A stretch of DNA of 64,000 nt, from the NCBI GenBank assembly GCA_023266115.1, contig JAHFRU010000002.1, forward strand, positions 62,001-126,000, given 5' to 3'. Below the pieces are notes generated by a model. That model ran no database searches, was not told the origin of the DNA, and worked only from the letters and a program-made list of their open reading frames with translations. Made by a program: the position numbers and the translations under genes. The DNA comes from Gammaproteobacteria bacterium. GTDB taxonomy: Bacteria; Pseudomonadota; Gammaproteobacteria; VBWC01. Of the stretch, positions 37,264 through 46,350 are shown piece by piece; the first letter of the stretch is position 1, and each line of letters opens with the position of its first letter.

Positions 37264-38304
37264 ATGAAGTCTTGCAGGAGTGTTATTGCAGTAGCTGTCA
37301 CCGCGTTGCTCGCGGCACCGGTGATCGCCCAGGCCGAGGCCGAAGTTTACGGCAACGTGCGCGTATCCGCCGGCATAGTCAGCGATGACAACCCGGGCGC
37401 GGCCGCCGAGGACAGCAAGTTCAGCGTGACCAGTCACGCGTCACGGCTGGGGTTCAAGGGCTCTGACGATCTTGGCGATGGCCTGAGCGCGATCTGGCAG
37501 ATCGAGAGCCAGGTCGACTTCGACGACAGTAGCGGCGGTTTGTTTGACGGCATGCGCAATACCTTCGTCGGTCTGAAGGGCGACTTCGGTAAAGTGATCG
37601 CCGGTCGGCATGATACGCCTTACAAACTGGCTGCCAAGGACGCCGATATCTTTGTCGATTCACACGCCGACTATACGGGCGCCGTGCTGTCCAAGACACA
37701 TGACACACGGTTTGACAACCTGGTTGCCTATTTTTCCCCGACATGGTCCGGTTTGAATTTTATCGTTGGTGTGTCGGGCGACACGGCGAATGATGATCTT
37801 CCGGATGCTGCCAATACCGACAAGAAGGATGCCGCAAGCGGTGAGGTCACCTATGAAATCGGACCGGTTTCAGCGAGCATCGCTGCACAGAAAATCAGTA
37901 ATGGTACCGGTAATCCTGACAAGAAGGCCGCCAAGGCAGGCGTCATCTACAGGCTGGATAATGTCACCCGCTTTGCGTTTGTCTATGAAAACGCCAAGGA
38001 AGGTGCGCCACTGGATCAGAACGCCCTCTACCTGAGTGCCGCGCATGACTTCGGCGGCATGACATTGAAGGGTGCGCTCGGGCAGAAGGGCGAGACGGCG
38101 AGCGGCGCGAACGACGGCAGCGATTTTGCGGCGCTGGGTCTGTACAAGACCATGTCCAAGACGACCGAGCTTTATGCGCTATACACACAGACCGCGAATG
38201 ACACGGGAGGTACGAACGGGCTGGCCGAAGTGAGTCCAGGATTCGCCGACAAGACCACCAACGCGCTGGTGGTGGGGATCAACCTCAACTTCTCGTCGAA
38301 GTAG
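37264..38304 (+). CDS. Gram-negative general-type porin
   Basis: 346-residue outer-membrane beta-barrel of the Porin_4/OmpC-like class. A Sec signal peptide ends at VIAQAEA (about residue 25); the mature start EVYGNVRVSAGI and the block SRLGFKGSDDLGDGLSAIWQ are the diagnostic neisserial/burkholderial-type porin pattern. The C-terminus is VVGINLNFSSK, one residue past a clean aromatic end. Its position between pstS and pstC suggests a role in phosphate entry, as PhoE or OprP serve elsewhere, but this is inferred from context; the sequence is not OprP-like. The CAGGGGGAAACGAG before ATG 37264 supplies a ribosome site. Confidence 0.9.
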   Translation: MKSCRSVIAVAVTALLAAPVIAQAEAEVYGNVRVSAGIVSDDNPGAAAEDSKFSVTSHASRLGFKGSDDLGDGLSAIWQIESQVDFDDSSGGLFDGMRNTFVGLKGDFGKVIAGRHDTPYKLAAKDADIFVDSHADYTGAVLSKTHDTRFDNLVAYFSPTWSGLNFIVGVSGDTANDDLPDAANTDKKDAASGEVTYEIGPVSASIAAQKISNGTGNPDKKAAKAGVIYRLDNVTRFAFVYENAKEGAPLDQNALYLSAAHDFGGMTLKGALGQKGETASGANDGSDFAALGLYKTMSKTTELYALYTQTANDTGGTNGLAEVSPGFADKTTNALVVGINLNFSSK

Positions 38305-38341
38305 CCCCGGCGGAATCCGGGGTCCGGCAGGGCAACACGGA

Positions 38342-38364
38342 AACGGGGCCGAAAGGCCCCGTTC
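38342..38364 (+). terminator. Stem-loop after the porin gene
   Basis: AACGGGGCC-GAAA-GGCCCCGTT forms a nine-base perfect stem with a GNRA loop, but no T-run follows, so it may stabilise the pstS-porin mRNA or act as a weak or Rho-aided terminator. A second short stem (CCCCGG/CCGGGG) lies just before it, after the porin stop. Confidence 0.55.
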
Positions 38365-38392
38365 ATCGGTTGTTAGGTATGCCCAGGGCGGG

Positions 38393-38426
38393 GTGTCATC
38401 GTATTGTAATAATCGACCCCTATCCT
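38393..38426 (+). promoter_or_regulatory. Pho box and -10 of pstC
   Basis: GTGTCATCGTATTGTAAT (38393-38410) is a Pho box; exactly ten bases later is the -10 candidate TATCCT (38421-38426), the phoA-type spacing also seen at phoB. The predicted transcription start (38433-38434) coincides with the A of the pstC ATG at 38434, so the transcript would have essentially no 5' leader. Confidence 0.72.
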
Positions 38427-38433
38427 GCGCGCC

Positions 38434-40716
38434 ATGCCGAACCGCCCCGCAAGCGCCCGTCCCGTGTCTGCCCCAGGTCGGCGTAAGGGCGCGGCGCTAT
38501 GGCGCTGGCGCAATGCCAAGGACGTCTCGGCGCGCCACGCGATGCGGTTGGGCGGCATCAGTGTCATCGTCGCGATACTGCTGATCTTTTTCTATCTGCT
38601 CTATGTGGTGTTTCCGCTGTTCGTGCCCGCAAGCATCAAGCGGGCGGGCGGGTATGCGGTTCCGGCGTCGGGCGCCGGCCGTACAGTGCACCTCGCCATC
38701 GAGGAACAGTCGCGCATTGCCGTGCGTATTACGGATAGTGGCCGTGCGGTTTTTTTTGACGCGAGCAACGGGAACGTGATCAGCGATGTCGCGTTGCCGG
38801 TGCCCGGCGGCGTCAGGATAACCAGTTTTGCCGCCGGCGACCCGGCGGGACGACTCTTTGCGTTCGGTCTCAGTGACGGCACGGCGCTCGTTGCCCGGCA
38901 CGACTATCGCACGGTTTATGCGGATACCGGCTCGACGATACTCCCCAACATCGATTATCCGCTCGGTGATAAACCGGTCGTCGTTGATGACCGCCGCAGG
39001 GCATTGGTGCAACTGGCGATAGAGGAGTCGGGCGACGAAACGACAATCGCCGCTGCCACCGGCGACAACGACGTCTTATTGAACCACGTTAGCCGGGAGA
39101 AATCGTTCCTGGACGAGGATGAGGCGACGATCAAGCGTACCCGCGCGAGCGTTTCTGTCGAGCAAATGAAGATCCGGGCACTGCTGCTTACCGAAGAACA
39201 GAATACGCTGTACGTCGTTGGCGAGAAGGGCGGGGTCGCGTATTTCGATATTCGGGACAAGCAGCTACCGCAACTGTTGCAACGGATTAACGTTACGGAG
39301 GAATCGGCCCGGACCACGTCGGTCAGCATGCTCGCGGGAGGCATCTCGTTGTTGATCGGCGATTCATCGGGCAGATTGACCCAATGGTTTCCGGTGCGTG
39401 ACGAACGTAACAGCCGTGCGCTGACATTTATTCGCGAATTCCATGATCAACGCTCGCTGATCAGTGCGATCGCGGCGGAGCACGGGCGCAAGGGATTCAT
39501 CGCCGCCGACCAGTCCGGGCGCATCGGTCTTTATCACGCCACGGCACATCGTACGCTGTTGGTGGAAAAGATCGGCGAGCAGGCGATCGAAACGCTGGCC
39601 ATGGCGCCGCGCGGGAATGCCTTGTTGGCGGAGGATCAGGCAGGGCAGATATTGTTCTGGCGCATACACAACGAGCATCCCGAGGCTTCGTGGTCTGCGT
39701 TATGGCAGAAAGTCTGGTACGAGAGTTATGACAAGCCGGATTATATCTGGCAGTCGTCGTCCGCCAGCAATGACTTCGAGCCGAAGTTCAGCCTGACGCC
39801 ATTGACGTTTGGCACGATCAAGGCGGCCTTCTACGCGATGATATTCGCGATCCCGCTTGCGCTGCTCGGTGCGATCTATACAGCCTACTTCATGGCGCCG
39901 AGAATGCGGCAGTACGTCAAGCCCGGCATCGAGATCATGGAAGCCTTGCCGACGGTGATTCTGGGTTTTCTGGCGGGATTGTGGCTGGCGCCGTTTATCG
40001 AAGCGCATTTGCCGGGGTTTTTTCTGGCACTGATCGCGTTGCCGACCGGCGTACTGGTGTTCGCGTATTGCTGGGGCCGTTTGCCGCCGGGAATCGCGAG
40101 CTGGATACCGGACGGATGGCACGCCGCCGGGCTGATACCGGTGCTGTGCGCCGTTGCCTGGCTGTCGTTCTTCAGCGGCGGGCCGGTAATCGAACAGGCG
40201 TTGTTCGGCGGCGACCTGCACGGCTGGTTGACCGCGCGCGGCATCGGCTTCGATCAGCGCAACTCCCTCGTTGTCGGTCTGGCCATGGGCTTTGCGGTGG
40301 TCCCGATGATGTTCTCGATCGCTGAGGATGCCGTATTCAGCGTTCCCGGGCATCTGACGCGTGGCTCACTGGCCCTCGGGGCGACGCCGTGGCAGACGCT
40401 GGTGCGGGTCGTTCTGTTGACGGCCAGCCCGGGAATTTTCTCGGCGATCATGATCGGGCTCGGCCGGGCGGTAGGCGAGACAATGATCGTATTGATGGCT
40501 ACCGGTAATACGCCGGTCATGGATATGTCTTTCTTTGCCGGCATGCGCACCTTGTCGGCCAATATCGCGGTTGAGATGCCCGAGGCGGAGGTCAGCAGCA
40601 CGCATTACCGGATCCTGTTTCTGGCGGCCCTGGTGCTGTTTATGTTTACGTTTCTTGTCAATACGCTGGCGGAAATCGTTCGTCAGCGCTTGCGCAAGAA
40701 GTACAGCAGTCTTTAG
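38434..40716 (+). CDS. pstC: Phosphate ABC transporter permease PstC, large form
   Basis: Inner-membrane channel subunit. At 760 residues it is more than twice the E. coli PstC length. Residues about 40-64 form a first membrane helix (GGISVIVAILLIFFYLLYVV). Residues about 70-445 form a large domain of repeated short beta segments (GNVISDVALPVPGG, FAFGLSDGTALVARHD, IGLYHATAHRTLLVEK) that resembles a beta-propeller and would be periplasmic. The permease core starts about residue 455 and contains the ABC coupling region RGSLALGATPWQTLVRVVL. No Shine-Dalgarno precedes the ATG, consistent with a leaderless message; ATG 38540 is an alternative start. pstA follows 10 bases after the stop. Confidence 0.92.
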   Translation: MPNRPASARPVSAPGRRKGAALWRWRNAKDVSARHAMRLGGISVIVAILLIFFYLLYVVFPLFVPASIKRAGGYAVPASGAGRTVHLAIEEQSRIAVRITDSGRAVFFDASNGNVISDVALPVPGGVRITSFAAGDPAGRLFAFGLSDGTALVARHDYRTVYADTGSTILPNIDYPLGDKPVVVDDRRRALVQLAIEESGDETTIAAATGDNDVLLNHVSREKSFLDEDEATIKRTRASVSVEQMKIRALLLTEEQNTLYVVGEKGGVAYFDIRDKQLPQLLQRINVTEESARTTSVSMLAGGISLLIGDSSGRLTQWFPVRDERNSRALTFIREFHDQRSLISAIAAEHGRKGFIAADQSGRIGLYHATAHRTLLVEKIGEQAIETLAMAPRGNALLAEDQAGQILFWRIHNEHPEASWSALWQKVWYESYDKPDYIWQSSSASNDFEPKFSLTPLTFGTIKAAFYAMIFAIPLALLGAIYTAYFMAPRMRQYVKPGIEIMEALPTVILGFLAGLWLAPFIEAHLPGFFLALIALPTGVLVFAYCWGRLPPGIASWIPDGWHAAGLIPVLCAVAWLSFFSGGPVIEQALFGGDLHGWLTARGIGFDQRNSLVVGLAMGFAVVPMMFSIAEDAVFSVPGHLTRGSLALGATPWQTLVRVVLLTASPGIFSAIMIGLGRAVGETMIVLMATGNTPVMDMSFFAGMRTLSANIAVEMPEAEVSSTHYRILFLAALVLFMFTFLVNTLAEIVRQRLRKKYSSL

Positions 40717-40726
40717 GAGCATCACG

Positions 40727-42379
40727 ATGCGTCAGTGGTTTCGTAGCGGTACTCCATGGATATGGCTGACGGCGGCGGCGGTCAGCGCGAGCCTGATCAT
40801 GGTCATCGGCCTGGTGTCGCTGATTGCGATTCGCGGTCTCGGCTACTTCTGGCCGAATGAAGTGCTGGATATCCAGTATCGCAATGCGGACCGCCACACT
40901 GTCCGCATCATTGGTGAACGGTATGACGATGAGCGGGTTTCCGCCAGCCGTCTTCGTGAGTCCGGTGTTGATCTGACGACGAATGCCGACCAGATTGGAC
41001 GCTACCTGATCAAGACCGGCAACCGGGATGTCGGCGGGCTGGATTTTCGCTGGCTGATCGAGCCGGACATCGCCACGATTGAGCGGCCGGGCGATGTCGC
41101 GGTGATCGAACGGAGAGAGTGGGGGAATCTGTACGGTTTTTTGATAGCGCTCAAGCAGGGTGGTCAGGTGGTGGCGGAAGGCGACCAGGCGTGGCCGGCG
41201 CTGGCGCAGCGTCTCGATCGTGCCCGTGATCTGTTCGCACAAATACGCGCGGTCCAGAAAGATGCAATGGGCGAGGTCAATTACGGTCTGGAGAAGCTCC
41301 GGTTGCGGGAGCGGTTGCAGGAAATCCGCGGCGAAAACGACCCGGAGCGACGACTCGAAATCGTCGCGCAACGCCAGGAGTTAGAGGCACGCTACGCGGA
41401 CCTTGAACAGCGACTGGTTGGGCTGTCTGAGGCCATCGCCCGCGACAGTATCGTCGTACAGACCGCGGACGGCGCAATCGTCGAAGTGCCGCTGGCAAAG
41501 ACCGTCAGGATTTTCCGGCCGAACAGTATGGGGCTGACCGGAAAAATCGCTCACTACCTGGAGAAGCTCTCGGAGTTTGTCAGTGACGACCCGCGCGAGG
41601 CGAATACCGAGGGCGGCATCTTTCCGGCTATTTTTGGCACGGTATTGATGGTCATCATCATGTCGGTGATTGTGACGCCTTTCGGCGTGATAGCCGCCGT
41701 GTACTTGAGGGAGTATGCCCGGCAGGGTGTGGTGACCCGTCTGGTTCGCATCGCTGTCAACAATCTTGCCGGCGTACCAGCGATTGTTTACGGCGTATTC
41801 GGTCTGGGTTTTTTCGTCTATTTCGTCGGTGGTGGCATCGACCAGTGGATGTTTCCCGAGTCATTGCCGGCACCGACGTTCGGTACGCCGGGCATACTGT
41901 GGGCGTCGTTGACACTGGCAATCCTGACGCTGCCAGTGGTCATTGTCGCCACCGAGGAAGGCTTGGCGCGTATCCCGCGTTCGATAAGAGAGGGTAGCCT
42001 CGCGCTCGGTGCAACCAAGGCCGAGACGTTGTGGCGTACGGTGCTGCCGATGGCGAGTCCGGCGATGATGACCGGTCTGATACTCGCGGTTGCCCGCGCC
42101 GCAGGCGAGGTCGCGCCGTTGATGCTGGTCGGCGTTGTCAAACTGGCGCCGTCAATGCCGCTTGACGGAGACTTTCCGTTTCTGCATCTCGATCGAAAGT
42201 TCATGCATCTCGGGTTTCATATCTATGATGTCGGATTTCAAAGTCCGAATGTGGAAGCGGCCCGGCCGCTGGTATATGCCACCGCGCTGTTGCTGGTATT
42301 GGTGATTCTGGTACTCAATCTGGCGGCAATCGCGATACGAAACCGTCTGCGCGAAAAATACCGCTCCCTCGAAAGCTAG
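40727..42379 (+). CDS. pstA: Phosphate ABC transporter permease PstA, large form
   Basis: Second channel subunit, 550 residues against about 300 in E. coli. I chose ATG 40727 (MRQWFRSGTPWIW) with TTAGGAG as ribosome site. After one membrane helix (about 12-40), residues about 45-290 form an extra domain that includes a charged coiled-coil (RERLQEIRGENDPERRLEIV, about 195-240). The permease core begins near residue 295 (GGIFPAIFGTVLMVIIMSVI) and carries the coupling motif REGSLALGATKAETLWRTVL. It pairs with the enlarged PstC. pstB follows after 12 bases. Confidence 0.93.
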   Translation: MRQWFRSGTPWIWLTAAAVSASLIMVIGLVSLIAIRGLGYFWPNEVLDIQYRNADRHTVRIIGERYDDERVSASRLRESGVDLTTNADQIGRYLIKTGNRDVGGLDFRWLIEPDIATIERPGDVAVIERREWGNLYGFLIALKQGGQVVAEGDQAWPALAQRLDRARDLFAQIRAVQKDAMGEVNYGLEKLRLRERLQEIRGENDPERRLEIVAQRQELEARYADLEQRLVGLSEAIARDSIVVQTADGAIVEVPLAKTVRIFRPNSMGLTGKIAHYLEKLSEFVSDDPREANTEGGIFPAIFGTVLMVIIMSVIVTPFGVIAAVYLREYARQGVVTRLVRIAVNNLAGVPAIVYGVFGLGFFVYFVGGGIDQWMFPESLPAPTFGTPGILWASLTLAILTLPVVIVATEEGLARIPRSIREGSLALGATKAETLWRTVLPMASPAMMTGLILAVARAAGEVAPLMLVGVVKLAPSMPLDGDFPFLHLDRKFMHLGFHIYDVGFQSPNVEAARPLVYATALLLVLVILVLNLAAIAIRNRLREKYRSLES

Positions 42380-42391
42380 GAAACTCCCACT

Positions 42392-43249
42392 ATGCAGGAT
42401 ACTAACAACTTAAAAAATACGCCCCGACCGTTGACGCACGGTATCGATATCTCGGCCCTGGATTGTCACGACCGCATCGTGACACGTGGAGCCGAAGAGT
42501 CATGTATCCAGACGGAAACGCTTAATTTTTACTACGGCGCGAAGCAGGCGCTGAAGGATATCAACATTACGCTGCCGAAATATCGCGTCTCGGCCTTTAT
42601 TGGCCCCAGCGGTTGTGGTAAATCAACGCTGCTGCGCTGTTTCAATCGAATGAACGATCTGATTGATGACGTCCGTATAGACGGAACCATCTTGCTGGAC
42701 GGGACCGATATCCTGGCGCGGGACGTCAATGTCGCTGAGCTGCGGAGGCGAGTGGGCATGGTATTCCAGAAGCCCAACCCGTTTCCCAAGTCAATTTATG
42801 AGAATGTTGCGTATGGTTTACGCATTAACGGCGTCAATAAACGACGCTATCTGGATGAGGTGGTCGAAAAGGCCCTGCGTGATGCTGCATTATGGGATGA
42901 GGTGAAAGACCGGTTGAACGAAAGCGCGCTGTCTTTATCCGGCGGTCAGCAGCAACGGCTCGTCATCGCGCGGGCCATTGCGGTGGAGCCGGAAGTGCTG
43001 CTGCTCGATGAGCCGGCATCCGCGCTCGATCCGATTTCGACATTAAAGATTGAGGAGCTGGTTTATGAACTTAAATCGCGCTATACGATCGTTATAGTGA
43101 CGCACAATATGCAACAGGCGGCGCGGGTATCCGATTACACGGCGTTCATGTATATGGGCGAGATGATCGAGTTCGACAGTGCTGTCACCCTGTTCACGAA
43201 CCCGCGTGACAGAAGGACCGAGGATTATATTACCGGCCGTTACGGGTAG
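42392..43249 (+). CDS. pstB: Phosphate ABC transporter ATPase
   Basis: ATPase that powers PstCA. It has 285 residues. Walker [10 protein letters not shown], the signature [14 protein letters not shown], Walker [14 protein letters not shown], and H-loop [11 protein letters not shown] are all intact. An N-terminal extension of about 35 residues precedes the ABC fold. Its own Shine-Dalgarno (AGGAAA) lies by the pstA stop. phoU follows after 71 bases. Confidence 0.98.
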   Translation: MQDTNNLKNTPRPLTHGIDISALDCHDRIVTRGAEESCIQTETLNFYYGAKQALKDINITLPKYRVSAFIGPSGCGKSTLLRCFNRMNDLIDDVRIDGTILLDGTDILARDVNVAELRRRVGMVFQKPNPFPKSIYENVAYGLRINGVNKRRYLDEVVEKALRDAALWDEVKDRLNESALSLSGGQQQRLVIARAIAVEPEVLLLDEPASALDPISTLKIEELVYELKSRYTIVIVTHNMQQAARVSDYTAFMYMGEMIEFDSAVTLFTNPRDRRTEDYITGRYG

Positions 43250-43320
43250 TCTTGGGCCTGACTGGATGCCGCGCCATGACGCGGCGCTGACCGATTGTTG
43301 GAGAATTGAAGGAGAAAACT

Positions 43321-44046
43321 ATGCCACGTGCGGGATCGGGTGATCATATTTCCCATCGATACGATGAGGAACTGGAAGATATACGAAACCACGTGCTCAA
43401 GATGGGCGGGTTGGTCGAGCAACAGCTGGCCGATGCGATTATGGCTTCGGTGGAAGGCGATATAACGCTGGCGGAAAAAGTCGTGACCAGCGATTACAAG
43501 GTCAATGCGATGGAAGTCGCCATCGACGAAGAGTGCACGCGCATCATTGCCCGTCGCCAGCCGGCAGCCAGCGATTTGCGCCTGATCATCGCCATCATCA
43601 AAACCATCACCGACCTGGAACGTATTGGCGATGAGGCCGAGCGGGTGGGGCGCATGGTTGTTCAGCTGACACAGAATGAACGGACGAGCAAGGGCCAGGT
43701 CGAGATTCAGCACCTGGGTACCCACGTCCGGCAGATGTTACACGACGCACTGGACGCGTTCGCGCGTATGGATGCCGAGGCGGCGGTGCGTGTTGCACAG
43801 GAGGATATCAAGGTCGATCAGGAGTACGAGGGGATAATGCGACAGCTGATCATGTTCATGATGGAGGACCCGCGATCGATACCGTGGGTACTCGAAGTTA
43901 TCTGGTCCGCCCGGGCATTGGAGAGAATTGGCGACCGGGCATGCAATATCTGCGAATACGTCGTCTATCTGGCCAAGGGCAAGGACGTGCGGCATACCAG
44001 CCTGGAGCAGATGGAGAAGGAGGCGCGGTCCGAAAAGAATCGCTAG
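43321..44046 (+). CDS. phoU: Phosphate signalling protein PhoU
   Basis: Negative regulator that links PstSCAB transport state to PhoR. It has 241 residues of two similar three-helix bundles, each with the metal-binding pattern ([13 protein letters not shown] in the first and [14 protein letters not shown] in the second). I chose ATG 43321 because GAAGGAG lies just upstream; a TTG at 43306 would place that site inside the gene. It is the last gene of the pst operon and ends at a strong terminator. Confidence 0.97.
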   Translation: MPRAGSGDHISHRYDEELEDIRNHVLKMGGLVEQQLADAIMASVEGDITLAEKVVTSDYKVNAMEVAIDEECTRIIARRQPAASDLRLIIAIIKTITDLERIGDEAERVGRMVVQLTQNERTSKGQVEIQHLGTHVRQMLHDALDAFARMDAEAAVRVAQEDIKVDQEYEGIMRQLIMFMMEDPRSIPWVLEVIWSARALERIGDRACNICEYVVYLAKGKDVRHTSLEQMEKEARSEKNR

Positions 44047-44102
44047 GCGCCCGATTCAGGGCCCTCAGTGCGTGGCCCGGGAATAGCGGGCCTGTATTGT
44101 GC

Positions 44103-44142
44103 AGAAAGCCCGGTTACGGCGATACGTAACCGGGCTTTCTTG
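44103..44142. terminator. Bidirectional terminator between phoU and mscL
   Basis: A perfect 16-base stem (44103-44118 with 44125-44140; arms AGAAAGCCCGGTTACG and its complement) encloses a six-base loop GCGATA. The arms supply an A-run and T-run on both strands, so it can end phoU transcripts from the left and mscL transcripts from the right. Confidence 0.88.
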
Positions 44143-44168
44143 CGTCAGCGTTTCAGTTTATTAAAGTG

Positions 44169-44615
44169 TCAGAGCTGCGACGTGCAGTTCGGGCAGCGTT
44201 TCGCCTTGATGGGGATCTTCGTCATGCAGAACTGACATTCTTTCTCGGTCGGTACCGCCGGTGGCGCTTCTTCCGCTGTCTTGAGTTTGTTTAATCCACG
44301 AATCAGCATAAACACAGCAAATGCGACGATCAGGAAACTGATGACGCTGTTGAAAAACTTGCCATAGGCGACAGTAACCGCGCCCGCGGCTTTCGCTACA
44401 TCAAGTGTGGCATAGGGAGCGGCGGTGGCGCCTTCCTTTACAATTAGGAAGAGATTGCTGAAATCGACGCCGCCGAGCAAAATACCGATCGGCGGCATAA
44501 GCACATCATCCACTAGTGATTTGACGATCGCGCCGAAGGCCGCGCCGATAATGATACCGACCGCCATATCGACGACGTTGCCCCGCATTGCAAATTTCTT
44601 GAATTCGTTAAACAT
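44169..44615 (-). CDS. mscL: Large-conductance mechanosensitive channel with a cysteine tail
   Basis: Pressure-release channel of the inner membrane that opens on osmotic downshock. It has 148 residues. The N-terminal [19 protein letters not shown] and the pore helix [20 protein letters not shown] are canonical. After TM2 the usual cytoplasmic helix is followed by a [18 protein letters not shown] tail, four cysteines in two CxxC pairs like a zinc ribbon; E. coli MscL lacks this. I chose the ATG at 44615 because AGGAGA stands just before it. It lies 37 bases after the ompA-like gene on the same strand. Confidence 0.97.
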   Translation of the reverse strand: MFNEFKKFAMRGNVVDMAVGIIIGAAFGAIVKSLVDDVLMPPIGILLGGVDFSNLFLIVKEGATAAPYATLDVAKAAGAVTVAYGKFFNSVISFLIVAFAVFMLIRGLNKLKTAEEAPPAVPTEKECQFCMTKIPIKAKRCPNCTSQL

Positions 44616-44652
44616 GTCTTTCTCCTGGTTGTGCCGCGTTGGTTCGGTGGCT

Positions 44653-45948
44653 TTAATTTCCAATGATGCGAAGTTCGACTCGGCGATTTTCCGCTCGTCC
44701 TTCATCTGTGGCGTTGTTTGTTACCGGATTAGCCGGACCATACCCCTTGGAGACTATTCTACTCGCGTCAACGCCCTGACTGACCAGGTATAGCCGTACG
44801 GCTTCGGCACGCTGCCGGGACAAACGCACATTGTGTTGTGCGGAGCCGGTGTTATCGGTATGACCGGCGACCTCGATGCGCAGGTTCGGGTGTTTGCGCA
44901 GAATGTCGGCCATGTTGTCGAGCACCGCGTGCGAAGCTACCGCCAGCGCAACTGAGTTATTCCGGAACAAGACGCCCTTCAGGATGACACGCTGGGCAAT
45001 AACAACACAACCGCGTTCATCGACTACGTCACCTTTGCCGGTGTTGAGGCAGGCATCCCCGGCATCGACCACACCGTCGCCGTCACTGTCGGGCTCGCAG
45101 CCGGTAGTGTTGACTGCCACGCCGGCCGGAGTCCCCGGGCAGCGGTCCCTGCTGTCCACGACGCCATCGCCGTCACTGTCGGCTTCGCATCCATCCGCAT
45201 GTACGGAAATTCCTTTCGAAGTTCCGGGGCATTTGTCATGCATGTCGTTAATGCCGTCGCCATCGCTGTCGGTGATCAGCGCGCAGCCGCTGGTATCTAC
45301 ATGCGTTGCCGGTGGTGTCGCCGGACAACGATCGACGTTATCGGCGACACCGTCACCATCGGAGTCCTTTGACGTCGTGGAGATCGTGGCCGTCGATCCG
45401 GAATTTCCGAACGGGATCGCGAACCCTAGGTTCACTATCCAGTCAGAGTAACCACGTTCGCTGGCAACGCTCTTGTTGTCGTCGTTCCACCGGTTACGGA
45501 CCTCGAAGCGCAGTGCCGTGCTGGCATCGGTAAAATCTGTCATGATTCCCGCGCCGACACTTGCCATGACGCCGGTGCTGACGTTGCCGGCAACCCGGGT
45601 CCGCAGTCCACCTACGCCGACGAGGCCATAGGGCGAAAAACGTGCGCCGCGCGTAAAGAAATACAAGCCATCGATTCCGACGCCGCGCTGCCGGTACTCC
45701 CCCGCGGTATTGGTCAGATCAAGACGGTCAGCCGATATGTTCAATTCAACGTTCCATGCACCGCTGATCACCTGCCCGATACCGAGCTGTACCGCTCCAC
45801 CGTTGTCCGCCGCACGCTCGTCGTCGGCAACCACATAGCCGAGCATCGGGCTGAAGTAGCGCTGGCCGGGGCTGTCGCCGCTGGCAATTGCCAGAGAACT
45901 CAACGAAAATATCGCGGCTACCGCTGGAATTAGTGTTGTTTTTTTCAT
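44653..45948 (-). CDS. OmpA-family outer membrane protein with calcium-type repeats
   Basis: 431 residues. A signal peptide ([20 protein letters not shown]), then an eight-stranded-barrel-like domain of about 190 residues, then four thrombospondin type 3-like repeats ([15 protein letters not shown] and similar) that bind calcium in other proteins, then an OmpA C-terminal peptidoglycan-binding domain ([20 protein letters not shown], with Asp and Arg ligands). Likely anchors the outer membrane to the wall. The start was taken at the signal peptide Met at 45948. An extended -10 promoter lies about 50 bases upstream, and mscL follows. Confidence 0.93.
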   Translation of the reverse strand: MKKTTLIPAVAAIFSLSSLAIASGDSPGQRYFSPMLGYVVADDERAADNGGAVQLGIGQVISGAWNVELNISADRLDLTNTAGEYRQRGVGIDGLYFFTRGARFSPYGLVGVGGLRTRVAGNVSTGVMASVGAGIMTDFTDASTALRFEVRNRWNDDNKSVASERGYSDWIVNLGFAIPFGNSGSTATISTTSKDSDGDGVADNVDRCPATPPATHVDTSGCALITDSDGDGINDMHDKCPGTSKGISVHADGCEADSDGDGVVDSRDRCPGTPAGVAVNTTGCEPDSDGDGVVDAGDACLNTGKGDVVDERGCVVIAQRVILKGVLFRNNSVALAVASHAVLDNMADILRKHPNLRIEVAGHTDNTGSAQHNVRLSRQRAEAVRLYLVSQGVDASRIVSKGYGPANPVTNNATDEGRAENRRVELRIIGN

Positions 45949-45997
45949 GGTGCCGTGAGCCCCGGTTTGGAAACTATGGTGAACAAATGCTTGGCGT

Positions 45998-46006
45998 ATT
46001 GTAGCA
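45998..46006 (-). promoter_or_regulatory. Extended -10 promoter of the ompA-like gene and mscL
   Basis: Read on the minus strand the sequence is TGCTACAAT, an extended -10 element (TG, one base, then TACAAT with 5 of 6 matches). No good -35 is seen, which is usual for extended -10 promoters. The leader to the start at 45948 would be about 43 bases. Confidence 0.5.
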
Positions 46007-46142
46007 ACACGTGGTGGCGCCAATTGTTAAACAAGGTTACAGGCGCGCGGATACCCGGGGTCGGCTGCGCCGGTGCTTATAATGTGCGTGGTTGTTCCTT
46101 TGTGAAAAGGTGTGGCGATATCTTCTACTGTAACGGGAAGAC

Positions 46143-46331
46143 ATGATTACGGATGGGGGGGCTCCGCCTGTTTTCGCCAGGGATGTCATGAACGATCGCC
46201 GGGCGGGCTGGAAGGTGATCAGCTTGATATCGGCGGACGTAATGGAATTTGCGGCGAATGGCAAGAAGGTAAGCGAGGCCCTGGGCCCGGCAGACGTTCC
46301 ATCCGTCGAAGCCATGGCTGACAATTCTTGA
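46143..46331 (+). CDS. Possible small protein upstream of the YjgR-like ATPase
   Basis: A 62-codon frame ([14 protein letters not shown], ending MADNS) preceded by GGGAAG with a seven-base spacing and ending 19 bases before the next gene. I recognise no family, and there is no signal peptide or membrane segment. It occupies part of the 402-base gap 45949-46350, in which I see nothing else beyond the minus-strand promoter. It may well be non-coding. Confidence 0.2.
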   Translation: MITDGGAPPVFARDVMNDRRAGWKVISLISADVMEFAANGKKVSEALGPADVPSVEAMADNS

Positions 46332-46350
46332 ATTAAAGCGGGAGGTAGTG

